A DNA stretch of 47,876 nt from Clostridiales bacterium (GCA_022801595.1 JAAWSO010000013.1:1-47876); one strand, 5' to 3'. Positions 33,480 to 42,733 are shown, counted from the stretch's first letter. Translations and numbers: made by a program. The notes: generated from the sequence alone by a model not told the origin.

Positions 33480-35861
33480 TTAGGTGCGCAAAACAGCCCC
33501 GATTTTTTCCAGTTCTTTCATGATCTTTTTCATGGTGCTATTAGCATGTTCATCGGTTAAGGTGCCGTCATTGGAACGCAGCATCAGGCGGAAGGCTACG
33601 CTTTTTTTGCCTGCTTCAATTTGCTCTCCTTGATATACATCAAACAATTGGATCGTTTCCAGTAAATTGCCGCCGCCTGTTTGGATTGCTTTTTCCAGAT
33701 TGCGTACGGGAATATCCTCTTGGCAGAGCAAAGCCAGATCACGAGTAACGGCTGGGAATTTTGGCAGAGGAGTGTAGGTTTTCTCTGGAGCGGTATGTTG
33801 AAACAGTTGGTCTACGTCCAGAGAAAAACTGACCACCGTTTCCTCAATACCGTAATTTTCTGCAACCGTCGGGTGGATTTGTCCCAGTACCCCAATGGTG
33901 GCATCTCCGATTGTTAGCACCGCACAGCGACCCGGATGATAGGAATATTCCTCCACGGAGGCTTGATATTCACAGCCGGAAATCGAAAGGGAGGAGAGAA
34001 GTTGATCTACCATTCCCTTCGCTATAAAGAAATCCGCTTTTTTGCCGTACATTCCACCGATCAAGGTGGTTTTTTCTATAGGAAGCTGATCGTCTGTGGT
34101 TGGAATATATTCGGAGGCTAGCTCAAACAAAGCCACCTCTTCGTTGCGGTTGTTATAGTTGCGAGCCAGGGCTTCCATCATGGAAGGAAGAGCTACGGTT
34201 CGCATAACGCTGGTGTCTTCGCCGAGAGGGTTGGAAATGGTGACAGATTTTCTCAAAGAAGAATCCGCCGGCATGCCGATTTTATCGTAATATTTTGGAC
34301 TAATAAAGGAATAGGTCATGATTTCATTGAGTCCCAGCGCTAGCATCGTGTTGGTGATGGTTGCCTCAAATTTTTGTCGTGGGGTATATTTGCCTTGAGC
34401 GCCACCTTTGATGGAGGTGCTTGGAATGTTATTGTATCCATAGAAACGGGCAATTTCCTCGGCAATATCCGCCTTGTGAACCAAGTCAGGACGATAGGTA
34501 GGGATGAGAATGATATCGCCCTCAAAGTTGCAGCCCAGCTTGGTCAAAATGGCTTTCATTTCCTCAGCGGTTAGGTTGATGTGGAGAAATTCGTTGATCC
34601 ACTGGGTTTCCAAGGGAATTTTCCGGCTATTGTCGGTGGATTTGTCATCGCAGATCCTATCGTCTAGCACGTCGCCGGCATCCAGCAGCTCCACCAGCTC
34701 ACAGGCTCGCTCCAAAGCGGGAAGGCAGTTGTGATAATCCAGCCCCTTTTCGTAGCGGGAAGAAGCGTCGGTGCGCATGCCCTGATCTCTTGCGGTGGTG
34801 CGGACGGAAGCTCCGTCAAAGCAGGCGGATTCAAACACAATGGTAGTGGTGTCATCCATAATGCCGCTGTATTCGCCGCCCATGACGCCAGCAATCGCTA
34901 CCGGCTTGTTGACATCGGCAATGACCAGATTTTGATTGGTCAGAGTGCGTTCCACGCCATCCAGTGTGGTGATAGTTTCCCCATTTTTGGCGCGGCGCAC
35001 TCGGATTTTTCCCTGATCAATAAAGCGCAGGTCAAAGGCATGCATGGGCTGGCCGTATTCCAGCATCACGTAGTTGGTAATGTCTACAATATTGTTGATG
35101 GGGCGTACACCCATGGCGCGCAGACGTTCCCGCATCCAGCGGGGGGAGGGTTTTACGCGAACATTTTTCACAATCCGCGCGCTGTATAGGGAGCATAGAT
35201 CCGGGGCTTCAATGACAACGTCTAACAGCTCTTTGCAGGAACCATGCCCAGCCTTAACGGAAGGGATATGCAGCTTCAGCTCTTTCTCAAAGGTGGCGGC
35301 GGCTTCCCGTGCCAAACCGATGACGGAGAAACAGTCCGGGCGATTGGAGGTGATTTCAAATTCTACTTTGGTGTCGTTGAAACCGATGGCCTCACAGATG
35401 GGTTTTCCTAACGTGCGGTCACATTCCTCGTCCAGTACGAAAATGCCATCCTCAATCGCGGTAGGAAAATCGTTTTTGGTCAGTCCTAACTCGCCCAAGG
35501 AGCAGAGCATGCCATTACTGGCTACGCCCCGGAGTTTGCCTTTTTTGATTTTTACACCGCCTGGAAGGGTAGAACCGTCCAAAGCGGCTGGGACTACATC
35601 GCCTACCTTCAGATTGCTGGCTCCTGTTACAATTTGAATTGGCTCTCCTTCGCCGATGTCAACCTGGCAGATCACCAAGTGGTCGGAATCCTGATGTTTT
35701 TCAATGGAAAGGATTTTGGCAGTGACTACTTTGTCAATGCCGGCTCCTTCGATTTCATAGCCTTCTACTTTAGAACCGCTGATGGTAATGGCCTCGGAAA
35801 ATTCCCGAGGGTCCATGTCGATTTCGACAAATTCCTGTAACCATTTCATGGAAAGATTCAT
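33480..35861 (-). CDS. pheT: Phenylalanyl-tRNA synthetase beta subunit
   Basis: 793-aa large subunit of the (alpha beta)2 enzyme that charges tRNA-Phe. Domains in order: N-terminal linker, an OB-fold tRNA-binding domain (VVTAKILSIEKHQDSDHLVI, about 45-64), B3/B4 editing region (about 210-385), B5, the catalytic-like core and a C-terminal FDX-ACB anticodon-binding domain (FPAVTRDLALLCQEDIPVRN, about 697-716). The length is normal. AAAGGAG is 9 nt before ATG 35861, and the start lies 25 bp after pheS. Confidence 0.97.
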   Translation of the reverse strand: MNLSMKWLQEFVEIDMDPREFSEAITISGSKVEGYEIEGAGIDKVVTAKILSIEKHQDSDHLVICQVDIGEGEPIQIVTGASNLKVGDVVPAALDGSTLPGGVKIKKGKLRGVASNGMLCSLGELGLTKNDFPTAIEDGIFVLDEECDRTLGKPICEAIGFNDTKVEFEITSNRPDCFSVIGLAREAAATFEKELKLHIPSVKAGHGSCKELLDVVIEAPDLCSLYSARIVKNVRVKPSPRWMRERLRAMGVRPINNIVDITNYVMLEYGQPMHAFDLRFIDQGKIRVRRAKNGETITTLDGVERTLTNQNLVIADVNKPVAIAGVMGGEYSGIMDDTTTIVFESACFDGASVRTTARDQGMRTDASSRYEKGLDYHNCLPALERACELVELLDAGDVLDDRICDDKSTDNSRKIPLETQWINEFLHINLTAEEMKAILTKLGCNFEGDIILIPTYRPDLVHKADIAEEIARFYGYNNIPSTSIKGGAQGKYTPRQKFEATITNTMLALGLNEIMTYSFISPKYYDKIGMPADSSLRKSVTISNPLGEDTSVMRTVALPSMMEALARNYNNRNEEVALFELASEYIPTTDDQLPIEKTTLIGGMYGKKADFFIAKGMVDQLLSSLSISGCEYQASVEEYSYHPGRCAVLTIGDATIGVLGQIHPTVAENYGIEETVVSFSLDVDQLFQHTAPEKTYTPLPKFPAVTRDLALLCQEDIPVRNLEKAIQTGGGNLLETIQLFDVYQGEQIEAGKKSVAFRLMLRSNDGTLTDEHANSTMKKIMKELEKIGAVLRT

Positions 35862-35886
35862 GGGATTTTCGCTCCTTTCTGCTCTC

Positions 35887-36906
35887 TTAGAATTGTTTTA
35901 AGAACCGAACGTCGTTTTCATAGAACAGACGCAAATCATCAATGTTATAGCGGCGCATGACCACCCGCTCTAAGCCCATGCCCAGTGCAAACCCACTGTA
36001 TTTCTCGGGATCAATGCCACAGTTGCTCAGAACTTTTGGATGTACCATGCCACAGCCTAAAATTTCGATCCAGCCTTCATTTTTGCACAGGCGGCAGCCT
36101 TCTCCATGGCAATTAAAGCACTGTACATCCACTTCTGCTGAGGGTTCGGTAAAGGGGAAGTGGTGAGGGCGGAAACGGACCACGGAATCCTCTCCATACA
36201 GGCGTTTCACAAACGTTTCCAGGGTGCCCTTTAGGTCGGCAAAAGTGATGCCTTTATCCACCACTAGGCCTTCAATTTGATGGAACAGAGGGGAGTGGGT
36301 AGCGTCCACTGCATCAGAACGGTAAACACGGCCAGGTGAAATGATGCGGATCGGCGGCTTTTGCTTTTCCATGGTGCGGATCTGTACCGGGGAGGTTTGG
36401 GTGCGTAGCACAATGTTGTCGTTGATATAAAAGGTATCCTGGGTGTCCCGGGCAGGGTGGTCTTTGGGGATATTCAGAGCCTCAAAGTTGTAATAATCCA
36501 ACTCCACTTCGGGACCTTCCACAATTTCAAAACCCATACCCACAAAGATTTCTTTGATCTCATCCAGAACAATGGAAAGGGGATGCTTGGCGCCCAGTTC
36601 GCAAGGGACGCCCGGCATGGTGACATCGATCTTTTCCGCTTCCAAACGGGCTTTTAAAGATTCCTCTTTCAATTGGGCGGCCCTCTGGGCCATGTGATCT
36701 TCCATCACGCCGCGGACCTCGTTGGCAAGTTGACCCATCACGGGACGCTCCTCCGCGGAAATTTTGCCCATTTGCTTGAGGATTGCGGTGAGCTCTCCTT
36801 TTTTCCCCAGATATTTTACCCGCAGGCCCTCCAGTTCGGCCTGGGTTTTGGTCTCCGCCAACTCCTGCAGGGCGCTGTCACGGATTGTTTCCAGTTGCTG
36901 CTTCAT
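35887..36906 (-). CDS. pheS: Phenylalanyl-tRNA synthetase alpha subunit
   Basis: 339-aa catalytic subunit. A helical coiled-coil arm (about 1-85) precedes the class II core. Motif 2 includes [21 protein letters not shown] (quoted in parts [12 protein letters not shown] and ATHSPLFHQ, about 189-209), and motif 3 is [16 protein letters not shown] (about 306-321). [19 protein letters not shown] (about 248-266) lies near the active site, and two CxxC pairs follow in the insertion [12 protein letters not shown]. The gene is preceded by a T-box leader and forms an operon with pheT. Confidence 0.97.
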   Translation of the reverse strand: MKQQLETIRDSALQELAETKTQAELEGLRVKYLGKKGELTAILKQMGKISAEERPVMGQLANEVRGVMEDHMAQRAAQLKEESLKARLEAEKIDVTMPGVPCELGAKHPLSIVLDEIKEIFVGMGFEIVEGPEVELDYYNFEALNIPKDHPARDTQDTFYINDNIVLRTQTSPVQIRTMEKQKPPIRIISPGRVYRSDAVDATHSPLFHQIEGLVVDKGITFADLKGTLETFVKRLYGEDSVVRFRPHHFPFTEPSAEVDVQCFNCHGEGCRLCKNEGWIEILGCGMVHPKVLSNCGIDPEKYSGFALGMGLERVVMRRYNIDDLRLFYENDVRFLKQF

Positions 36907-36975
36907 GGTTGATCCATCCTTTCAAAACGGTGCTGTTTTTGGTGTTTTTTATGAAACGGGCGGAAATGGGCAATC

Positions 36976-37235
36976 AAAAAACGCCTCCATCCCCGAAAGG
37001 GACGAAGGCGCCAAAATAGACACTCCGCGGTACCACCCTAATTTTTGTCCAAGCAAACACTCTTCGGGCGGATAACGGCGCCAACCGTCACAGTCTACAA
37101 ACGAAGGGAATCGTGTTCAACCATGCCGCTCCGAAGGGAACTTCATTTTTCTCTGTACATAGGCCTGCTTTCAGCCAGGGCAAACCCTCTCTGGATGACA
37201 GAATGAAAAATTACTTTCCTTCCTCTCTGCGTTCT
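36976..37235 (-). promoter_or_regulatory. T-box riboswitch, tRNA-Phe responsive
   Basis: On the - strand the antiterminator/T-box sequence AGGGTGGTACCGCG occupies 37039-37026. The terminator is CGCCTTCGTCCC (37010-36999) paired with GGGGATGGAGGCG (36994-36982), then six T's. In Stem I the segment GAAGTTCCCTTC (37144-37133) places TTC at 37140-37138 as the likely Phe specifier codon. Uncharged tRNA-Phe would stabilise the antiterminator and let pheS-pheT be transcribed. Confidence 0.95.
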
Positions 37236-37249
37236 CTTGTTTCTATAAT

Positions 37250-37278
37250 AATATATCATGTTACCGGAAGGATTGCAA
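37250..37278 (-). promoter_or_regulatory. Promoter of the pheS T-box transcript
   Basis: On the - strand TTGCAA (37278-37273), a 17-bp spacer and TATATT (37255-37250) with TGA before the -10 box. Confidence 0.7.
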
Positions 37279-37348
37279 GGGCGGGAAAATAGAAGAAAAG
37301 AAAAGCGTAGTTTTTTGTGAATTACCGTGTAGATTTTTAGGATATTTA

Positions 37349-37377
37349 TTGACTTTTTTATAGCTTTTTGCTATTGT
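37349..37377 (+). promoter_or_regulatory. Promoter of malQ
   Basis: TTGACT (37349-37354), a 17-bp spacer and TATTGT (37372-37377) with an extended -10 TGC. No catabolite-response (cre) element is evident nearby. Confidence 0.7.
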
Positions 37378-37435
37378 TAGAACAGATCACTTGGGAATAT
37401 TCTTACCAAATTTTAAGCAGAAATGAGGGAATTTG

Positions 37436-38968
37436 ATGCATCAGTTCCAAAAATATAAAATAAATGAAAACGGAAACCGAATCCAGCGTCGTTATGAACG
37501 GGAAGCTGGAATTTTGCTTCCAGTCAGCAGCTTGCCGTCGCCCTATGGCATTGGGACGCTGGGAAAAGAGGCCTTTCGTTTTGTGGACTTTTTGAAAGCG
37601 GCTGGGCAGAAATGCTGGCAGGTGCTTCCTGTGGGTCCCACCAGCTTTGGCGACAGCCCTTACCAATCTTATTCCACCTTTGCGGGAAATCCTTATTTCA
37701 TTGACTTAGATCGTTTGGTAGAGGAAGGTCTGCTGACCCAGGCGGAAGCGAAGGCGCCCGATTGGGGAAACGATCCTGCTAATGTGGACTATCAAAAGCT
37801 GTATGACTCCCGTATCCCCGTGTTGCGAAAAGCGTTCCAAAGAGGTCGATGGGAGAGGGAAGAAGATTATCAAATTTTTTGTCAGGAGAACCAGGAGTGG
37901 TTGGAGGATTACAGCTTATTTATGGCGCTGAAAAGCTATTTTCAAGGGAAAGAGTGGTTAGATTGGGACGAGAATATTCGGAACCGCGAGCCAGATGCAG
38001 TGCGGAGTTACACCAAACAGCTAAAAAACGAGATTTCTTTTTGGAAGTTCTGTCAATACCAATTTGACCGCCAGTGGAACTCCTTACAACAATATGCCAG
38101 GGATCGGCAGATTGCGATCATTGGAGATTTGCCGATTTATGTGGCGTTGGATAGCGCCGATGTGTGGGTGAATGGCCGGCAGTTTCAACTGGGAAGCGAC
38201 CGCCGGCCGGTGAAGGTGGCGGGGGTGCCGCCAGATGCTTTTTCCGCCGATGGACAGCTTTGGGGCAATCCCCTTTATCGTTGGGACGTGATGGAGAAAG
38301 ACGGATTTGCCTGGTGGAAGCAGCGGATGGCTTTTGCCTCTAAACGGTATGACCGGGTACGGATCGACCATTTTATCGGCATTGTCCGTTATTTTTCCAT
38401 TCCCGCTGGAGAGGAAACCGCAGTGAACGGAACGTGGATGCAAGGACCTGGCAAAAAGTTGACACAAGCGATTCACCAGGTAATTGATCCCGGCCGGATT
38501 ATCGCAGAGGATTTGGGTGTTTTGGTGGAAGAGGTCAGCGCTTTGCGGGATCAGATGGGATATCCAGGTATGAAAATTATGCAGTTTGGATTCGACGGCA
38601 ACCCCTACAACGATCATTACCCGGAAAATTACCGGGAAAACATTTTGGTTTATGGCGGGACTCACGACAATGAAACTTTGTTGGGATATTTCACAGACCG
38701 AGAATACGAAGCGCAGCGGGCTATGGAATATTTGGGAGCGCAAACCCTAGAGGAAATTCCCTTTGCCATGTTGGAGGTGGGATATGCCAGCCCGGCGCGG
38801 CTGGTCATTTTCCAGGCGCAGGATTTGTTGGAGCTTCCCAATTCCGCACGGATGAATTTTCCGTCTACGGTAGGCGGTAACTGGAAATGGCGGTTAAAGG
38901 CTGGGCAACTGACTCCCGATTTGGCTCGCCGGGTGAAAGGTTTAGTGCGGGCATCGGGACGGATGTAA
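37436..38968 (+). CDS. malQ: 4-alpha-glucanotransferase (amylomaltase, GH77)
   Basis: Cytoplasmic enzyme that disproportionates maltodextrins; 510 aa, usual length. The opening GILLPVSSLPSPYGIGTLG (about 25-43) is the GH77 signature. Catalytic regions are VRIDHFIGIVRYF (nucleophile Asp, about 305) and IIAEDLGVL (acid/base Glu, about 357). GGTHDNETLLGYF (about 405-417) holds the third carboxylate. GAGGGA lies 5 nt before ATG 37436. It is a single gene with its own promoter; the nnr gene follows at 34 bp. A GH13 amylase further along could work in the same glycogen/maltodextrin pathway. Confidence 0.96.
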   Translation: MHQFQKYKINENGNRIQRRYEREAGILLPVSSLPSPYGIGTLGKEAFRFVDFLKAAGQKCWQVLPVGPTSFGDSPYQSYSTFAGNPYFIDLDRLVEEGLLTQAEAKAPDWGNDPANVDYQKLYDSRIPVLRKAFQRGRWEREEDYQIFCQENQEWLEDYSLFMALKSYFQGKEWLDWDENIRNREPDAVRSYTKQLKNEISFWKFCQYQFDRQWNSLQQYARDRQIAIIGDLPIYVALDSADVWVNGRQFQLGSDRRPVKVAGVPPDAFSADGQLWGNPLYRWDVMEKDGFAWWKQRMAFASKRYDRVRIDHFIGIVRYFSIPAGEETAVNGTWMQGPGKKLTQAIHQVIDPGRIIAEDLGVLVEEVSALRDQMGYPGMKIMQFGFDGNPYNDHYPENYRENILVYGGTHDNETLLGYFTDREYEAQRAMEYLGAQTLEEIPFAMLEVGYASPARLVIFQAQDLLELPNSARMNFPSTVGGNWKWRLKAGQLTPDLARRVKGLVRASGRM

Positions 38969-39002
38969 CCGTCATACGAAGAACGGGAAAGGAGAGGTTT
39001 TC

Positions 39003-40556
39003 ATGAAAATATTGGATTGCCGAGAGACCCGGGAATTGGAAGAGCGGGCAGTGGCATATGGGGCAAATTACGCGGAGTTGATGCAAACGGCTGGCGCTGC
39101 TGTGACGTGCTTCCTCCGCAATCAATTTGAAACTAAGGGGAAAAATATCCTTATTTTGTGCGGGAAAGGGAACAACGGCGGGGATGGTTTTGTAGTGGCT
39201 TATCGCTTGTGGGAATGGGAGGCCAACGTGACCATTGCGTTGCTAGATGGTCTGCCCCAAACGGATCTTGCCCGCCAGACGCTGGCTAATATCCGAAACA
39301 CCACCGTTCGGACGCTGAGCCTTCAGGATGATGAGGGGGAAATTGACGCGGCGATTTTGGAGGCGGATCTCATTGTGGATGCAGTGTATGGCATTGGATT
39401 CCGAGGAGCCATTCCCGAAAAAATGCGCCCGGTTTTTTTTGCGGTCAATGACGCAAAAGCTCCAGTGGTGGCGGTGGATATTCCCAGCGGTCTGAATGGT
39501 GACACCGGCCGGGTGGAAGGGATACATATTAAGGCGAACCACACCATTACCTTCAGCACAAAAAAACCAGTGCATCTTTTTGAGCCAGCCAAACAATTTT
39601 GCGGTAATGTGCTGGTAGCATCTGTAGGGATTGAGGAGGATTTAATCCGCAAGCAAAGCTGCACGTTAGAAATTACCGAGCGGTTTTTCGTCAACCCTTT
39701 GTTCGTTCCCCGCAAGAAGGAAACCAACAAAGGAAGCTATGGCCGGCTTTTGACTGTGTGCGGGAAAGAAGGGATGGCAGGAGCGGCGGTACTATCGGCG
39801 AAAGCGGCCGTCCGTTGCGGAACTGGCCTGGTTCAGGTTGCGGTGCCGTCGTCGATTTATCCGATTGTCGCCAACCATGTCATCGAGCCAATTTTCACGC
39901 TGCTCCAAGATGGGGAAGCGGGTACCCAGCAAGCGCTGGAACAGGCAAATCGGGCTACGGCTTGTTTGATCGGATGTGGCATGGGTACCGAAGAAGCGGA
40001 AAAACAGCGGGCGTATGCCTTAATTTCCCAGGCGAGAGCGCCGTTAGTTTTGGATGCGGATGGTATAAATGCAGTGGCGGAGAATATAGATGTATTGAAA
40101 ACAGCGTCCGCACCGCTGATCTTAACGCCGCATCCTGGAGAGATGGCCCGCCTTTTGGGAATCACGGTTCAAGAGGTTCAAAATAATCGCTTGGAAATCG
40201 CCCGCAGCTTCGCCCAGGAGCATCAAGTCATTCTGGTTCTGAAGGGACACAATACCTTGGTAGCGGTTCCAGGAGAAGAAGATCCAGGCGAAATTTCCAG
40301 CCAGTTTGCTGGGAAGGTGTACTACAATCCAACTGGCAATCCCGGCATGGCAAAAGGAGGCAGCGGCGACGTTTTGGCCGGTATGATTGCGGCCTTGTGC
40401 GCCCAGGGAGTGGAGCCTTGGAAGGCGGCGGTCAGCGGTGTGTATCTGCATGGGTTGGCTGGCGACCGGTGCGCCAAGGCGTACTCGCAACGGGCGATGC
40501 TGCCTACGGATTTGGTGGAGGAGCTTCCTGCGCTGTTTTTAGAACTTGAGGAATAG
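39003..40556 (+). CDS. nnr: Bifunctional NAD(P)H-hydrate epimerase/dehydratase
   Basis: Repairs hydrated NADH and NADPH; 517 aa, fusion of two enzymes. The N-terminal epimerase domain (YjeF_N, about 1-210) has GKGNNGGDGFVVAYRLWEWE split as GKGNNGGDGF and VVAYRLWEW, plus DAVYGIGFRG and VDIPSGLNGDTG. The C-terminal ADP/ATP-dependent dehydratase (carbohydrate-kinase fold, about 230-515) has LLTVCGKEGMAGAAVLSAKA, LTPHPGEMARL and GNPGMAKGGSGDVLAGMI with the catalytic Asp. AAAGGAGAGG precedes the ATG. A short gap (10 bp) leads to the lipoprotein gene. Confidence 0.96.
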   Translation: MKILDCRETRELEERAVAYGANYAELMQTAGAAVTCFLRNQFETKGKNILILCGKGNNGGDGFVVAYRLWEWEANVTIALLDGLPQTDLARQTLANIRNTTVRTLSLQDDEGEIDAAILEADLIVDAVYGIGFRGAIPEKMRPVFFAVNDAKAPVVAVDIPSGLNGDTGRVEGIHIKANHTITFSTKKPVHLFEPAKQFCGNVLVASVGIEEDLIRKQSCTLEITERFFVNPLFVPRKKETNKGSYGRLLTVCGKEGMAGAAVLSAKAAVRCGTGLVQVAVPSSIYPIVANHVIEPIFTLLQDGEAGTQQALEQANRATACLIGCGMGTEEAEKQRAYALISQARAPLVLDADGINAVAENIDVLKTASAPLILTPHPGEMARLLGITVQEVQNNRLEIARSFAQEHQVILVLKGHNTLVAVPGEEDPGEISSQFAGKVYYNPTGNPGMAKGGSGDVLAGMIAALCAQGVEPWKAAVSGVYLHGLAGDRCAKAYSQRAMLPTDLVEELPALFLELEE

Positions 40557-40566
40557 GTGATTGGGT

Positions 40567-41133
40567 ATGAAAAGGCGCTGGATTTTCCTGGTGAGCTTGC
40601 TTTCTCTGTGCATCTGTCTTTTGTTTTCTGCGTGTGAGACGGGGCCTTTCCCAGAAAAACAAATGACCGCTGCGGATTTGGTATTTTCTTTAGACGGAGA
40701 GGTCCAAATCAAAATGGGGGATTCTGTTTATACGGGTACCTTTCAATATGACCCCACGAAAGTAGCACATGTGACCGTGGAAAGTCCAGAAGAGCTGAAA
40801 GGACTGTCTTACTTTTGGAAAGGAGACAGCTTTCAAATGACCTATGAAGGTCTTTCGGTAAATGCGAAAGATTGCCCACTGGATTCTGGTTTTGCGCCTT
40901 TGCTCATCCAGGCGCTGAATGCGGCGCAGCAAACAGAGCGTCTCACGCCAGCTGAAAAGAATTCCTTTCAAGGACACAATGGCGACATGCAATTTACCGT
41001 GACTGCGGACTCCAGCACTGGAAGGGTACAAAGCGTGGCCATTCCGAAATATGATTTTCTGGCAACCTTTACTTATCCAGCGGTACCATCTAATGTGCCG
41101 CTGGATGGAGAAGTTTATGCAGAGCATCCCTAA
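40567..41133 (+). CDS. Putative lipoprotein
   Basis: A 188-aa secreted lipoprotein. A basic N-terminus (MKRRW) and a hydrophobic core lead to the lipobox LFSAC with Cys23 as the lipidated residue. The mature part is beta-rich with charged turns, resembling the LolA-like fold in its strand pattern (VFSLDGEVQIKMGDSVYTG), but I cannot name a family with confidence. AGGTGA precedes ATG 40567; TTG 40561 is also in frame. It directly follows nnr. In related genomes such a lipoprotein often precedes alr; alr is absent here. Confidence 0.85.
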   Translation: MKRRWIFLVSLLSLCICLLFSACETGPFPEKQMTAADLVFSLDGEVQIKMGDSVYTGTFQYDPTKVAHVTVESPEELKGLSYFWKGDSFQMTYEGLSVNAKDCPLDSGFAPLLIQALNAAQQTERLTPAEKNSFQGHNGDMQFTVTADSSTGRVQSVAIPKYDFLATFTYPAVPSNVPLDGEVYAEHP

Positions 41134-41640
41134 GCAAGCCATGGATGGATTGGTTTGTGTTGCCCTGCTTGGCCGATAAAAGGGATTTCCTCTGCTAGTA
41201 TTGCTCGAATTTTTATCGATTCTTGATACTGCCAGAAAGTGAATGTCAAAGTTTCATTGGAGGAAATGGAGAACCGGATTCTCTTGCTTATTCAAAGGTT
41301 TGCAGGGCAGAGGGGAGGTGTCCCTTTCGCTCCACCGTATGCTCCAATCATCTTGATAAAAAGCGCACCAGCAGCCAGTTGCTTGGTGCGCTTTTTCTTT
41401 GTCGGCAACTGGGAAAAAATCATCGGTTCGCTGGCGACAAATACATGGGAATGTAATATTATGGAGCAAGGCGGTTTTTCAGGCCTCTTTTTCTGGAAGC
41501 TGCCGTTGCGTTTTTGGGTGCCATGGAATTTCACAAATTTTTTTTTAAAATTTTGTTTGTAAGATGATTAAAATTTGTGAGACGAGGTAAAAATATGTTT
41601 GGGCCCAAAAATTCATAAATTATTTCGGAGTGTGAAAAAA
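41134..41640 (+). other. Gene-less 507-bp stretch with a strong terminator
   Basis: No ORF with a convincing start and composition is present; two overlapping frames at 41223-41562 run through the terminator hairpin and are rejected. A weak promoter (TTGCTC at 41201, 18 bp, GATACT at 41225-41230) and the terminator at 41358 could bound an RNA of about 160 nt. No ribbon-helix-helix antitoxin gene is visible. Confidence 0.5.
41358..41399 (+). terminator. Strong terminator in the endoA upstream region
   Basis: AAAAAGCGCACCA (41358-41370) pairs perfectly with TGGTGCGCTTTTT (41384-41396). It may end the nnr-lipoprotein transcript or an RNA from this region. Confidence 0.9.
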
Positions 41641-42012
41641 TTGAATATCAGAAGAGGAGATATTTACTACGCAGATTTAAGCCCCGTTGTGGGTTCGGAA
41701 CAAGGCGGAGTGCGGCCGGTGCTGATTGTCCAAAATGATATTGGCAACCGATTCAGCCCAACGGTGATTGCGGCCGCCATTACCAGCCAGCGCGCCAAAG
41801 CCAACTTACCAACCCATATTACGCTCAACGCCCAGGATTCTGGTCTTTCCAGGGATTCGATTGTGCTGTTGGAACAGATTCGTACCCTTGACAAACACCG
41901 CTTGAAGGAGCGGATGGGACGGCTGGATCGTTCTTCCATGAACCAGATTAACCATGCGCTGTCGATTAGTTTTGGACTTGGCATGGGCCAAGCGATGTCG
42001 GAGGCTACATAG
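41641..42012 (+). CDS. ndoA: EndoA/MazF-type endoribonuclease
   Basis: Sequence-specific mRNA interferase, 123 aa, PemK/MazF family. The N-terminus [20 protein letters not shown] (about 3-22) and [20 protein letters not shown] (about 22-41) closely follow B. subtilis EndoA, with AAITSQ (the T-S acid/base region) and [18 protein letters not shown] afterwards. TTG 41641 has GGAG with 10-nt spacing; GTG 41632 is nearly on top of the site. No antitoxin gene lies immediately upstream, which is unusual for this family. Confidence 0.93.
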   Translation: MNIRRGDIYYADLSPVVGSEQGGVRPVLIVQNDIGNRFSPTVIAAAITSQRAKANLPTHITLNAQDSGLSRDSIVLLEQIRTLDKHRLKERMGRLDRSSMNQINHALSISFGLGMGQAMSEAT

Positions 42013-42110
42013 ACTTAGCCCCAAAGAAAAATAAAAATTATCCGTATAATCGGTATAAAAGGAAACGCTTCTTCCCATACTAATAACATCTTTCGAAAGG
42101 GGTGTTTTCC

Positions 42111-42293
42111 TTGACATTAACAGCAAAAGAATTGTCCGCAATCGAAGACCAACTCAATGGCGAAAAGCTATTAGTAACCAAATGCAAAGCGTATGCGCAA
42201 ATGTGCAACGATCCTGAACTGAAACAAAAATGTGAATCTCTGGCAGGCAAACATCAAACCCATTACGATGCTTTGCTGTCGCTGCTGAACTAA
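42111..42293 (+). CDS. Short CotF-like spore coat protein
   Basis: A 60-aa helical protein (LTAKELSAIEDQLNGEKLLV; YAQMCNDPELKQKCESLAGK; HQTHYDALLSLLN) resembling one half of a CotF/ferritin-like helical unit. Such short proteins often accompany CotF in clostridia. TTG 42111 follows GAAAGGGG (42094-42101) by 9 nt; GTG 42102 abuts it. Two Cys residues (KCKAYAQMCND) stand out, plus one in KCES. It is 12 bp upstream of the CotF gene and probably co-transcribed. A sporulation role is inferred. Confidence 0.75.
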   Translation: MTLTAKELSAIEDQLNGEKLLVTKCKAYAQMCNDPELKQKCESLAGKHQTHYDALLSLLN

Positions 42294-42305
42294 GGAGGGA
42301 TTATC

Positions 42306-42572
42306 ATGAATTCATGTACGATGCAAGATCAAGAATTGATCAATGATCTTTTGGCGTCTGAAAAAATGCTGACTGGAACCTATAACACATTTACCAATGA
42401 ATGTGCCACCCAGCAAGTACGGGATGAGTTTTTGAACCTCCTGAATGAAGAACATCAGATGCAGGCCGACGTCTTTAGCGAGATGAAAAAACGCGGTTGG
42501 TATCCAACCCCTGCGGCACAACAGCAGATGATTGACCAGGCCAGACAAAAATTTCAAAACGCAAAGCCGTAA
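42306..42572 (+). CDS. CotF-family spore coat protein
   Basis: An 88-aa protein of the CotF coat family. It has two predicted helices: DQELINDLLASEKMLTGTYN (about 8-27) and VRDEFLNLLNEEHQMQADVF (about 38-57), then KKRGWYPTPAAQQQMIDQA, whose GWY-P element is typical of CotF-like proteins. AGGAGGG is 5-6 nt before ATG 42306. It forms a pair with the 60-aa gene and ends at a strong terminator. A coat role is inferred from family. Confidence 0.85.
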   Translation: MNSCTMQDQELINDLLASEKMLTGTYNTFTNECATQQVRDEFLNLLNEEHQMQADVFSEMKKRGWYPTPAAQQQMIDQARQKFQNAKP

Positions 42573-42607
42573 TCAACGCTTAAGAGCCTTGTCTTTTGGA
42601 TGAATAC

Positions 42608-42651
42608 AAAAAGCAGTTCCTTGGAGAAATATCAAGTGAACTGCTTTTTTG
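42608..42651 (+). terminator. Terminator after the CotF pair
   Basis: AAAAAGCAGTTC (42608-42619) pairs with GAACTGCTTTTT (42638-42649), with an inner CTTG/CAAG extension. Confidence 0.92.
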
Positions 42652-42666
42652 CGTGGGAAACATTTT

Positions 42667-42700
42667 ATGACAGAAATAGTTGAGGGGGAAGGGCTATAAT
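42667..42700 (+). promoter_or_regulatory. spoIIG promoter with 22-bp spacer
   Basis: ATGACA (42667-42672) and TATAAT (42695-42700) are separated by 22 bp. This is the unusual spacing of the B. subtilis spoIIG promoter, which needs phosphorylated Spo0A. No -35-like hexamer occurs at 17 bp. I could not identify clear Spo0A boxes (TGTCGAA) nearby. Confidence 0.55.
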
Positions 42701-42733
42701 AAAGCTGTTCCCAATACGGACAGGGGGGATTGG

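Noticed and set aside
41223-41562. Overlapping frames of 77 and 107 codons upstream of endoA
   Set aside because: Both run through a perfect terminator hairpin, lack a properly spaced ribosome-binding site, and show low-complexity, shadow-like composition.
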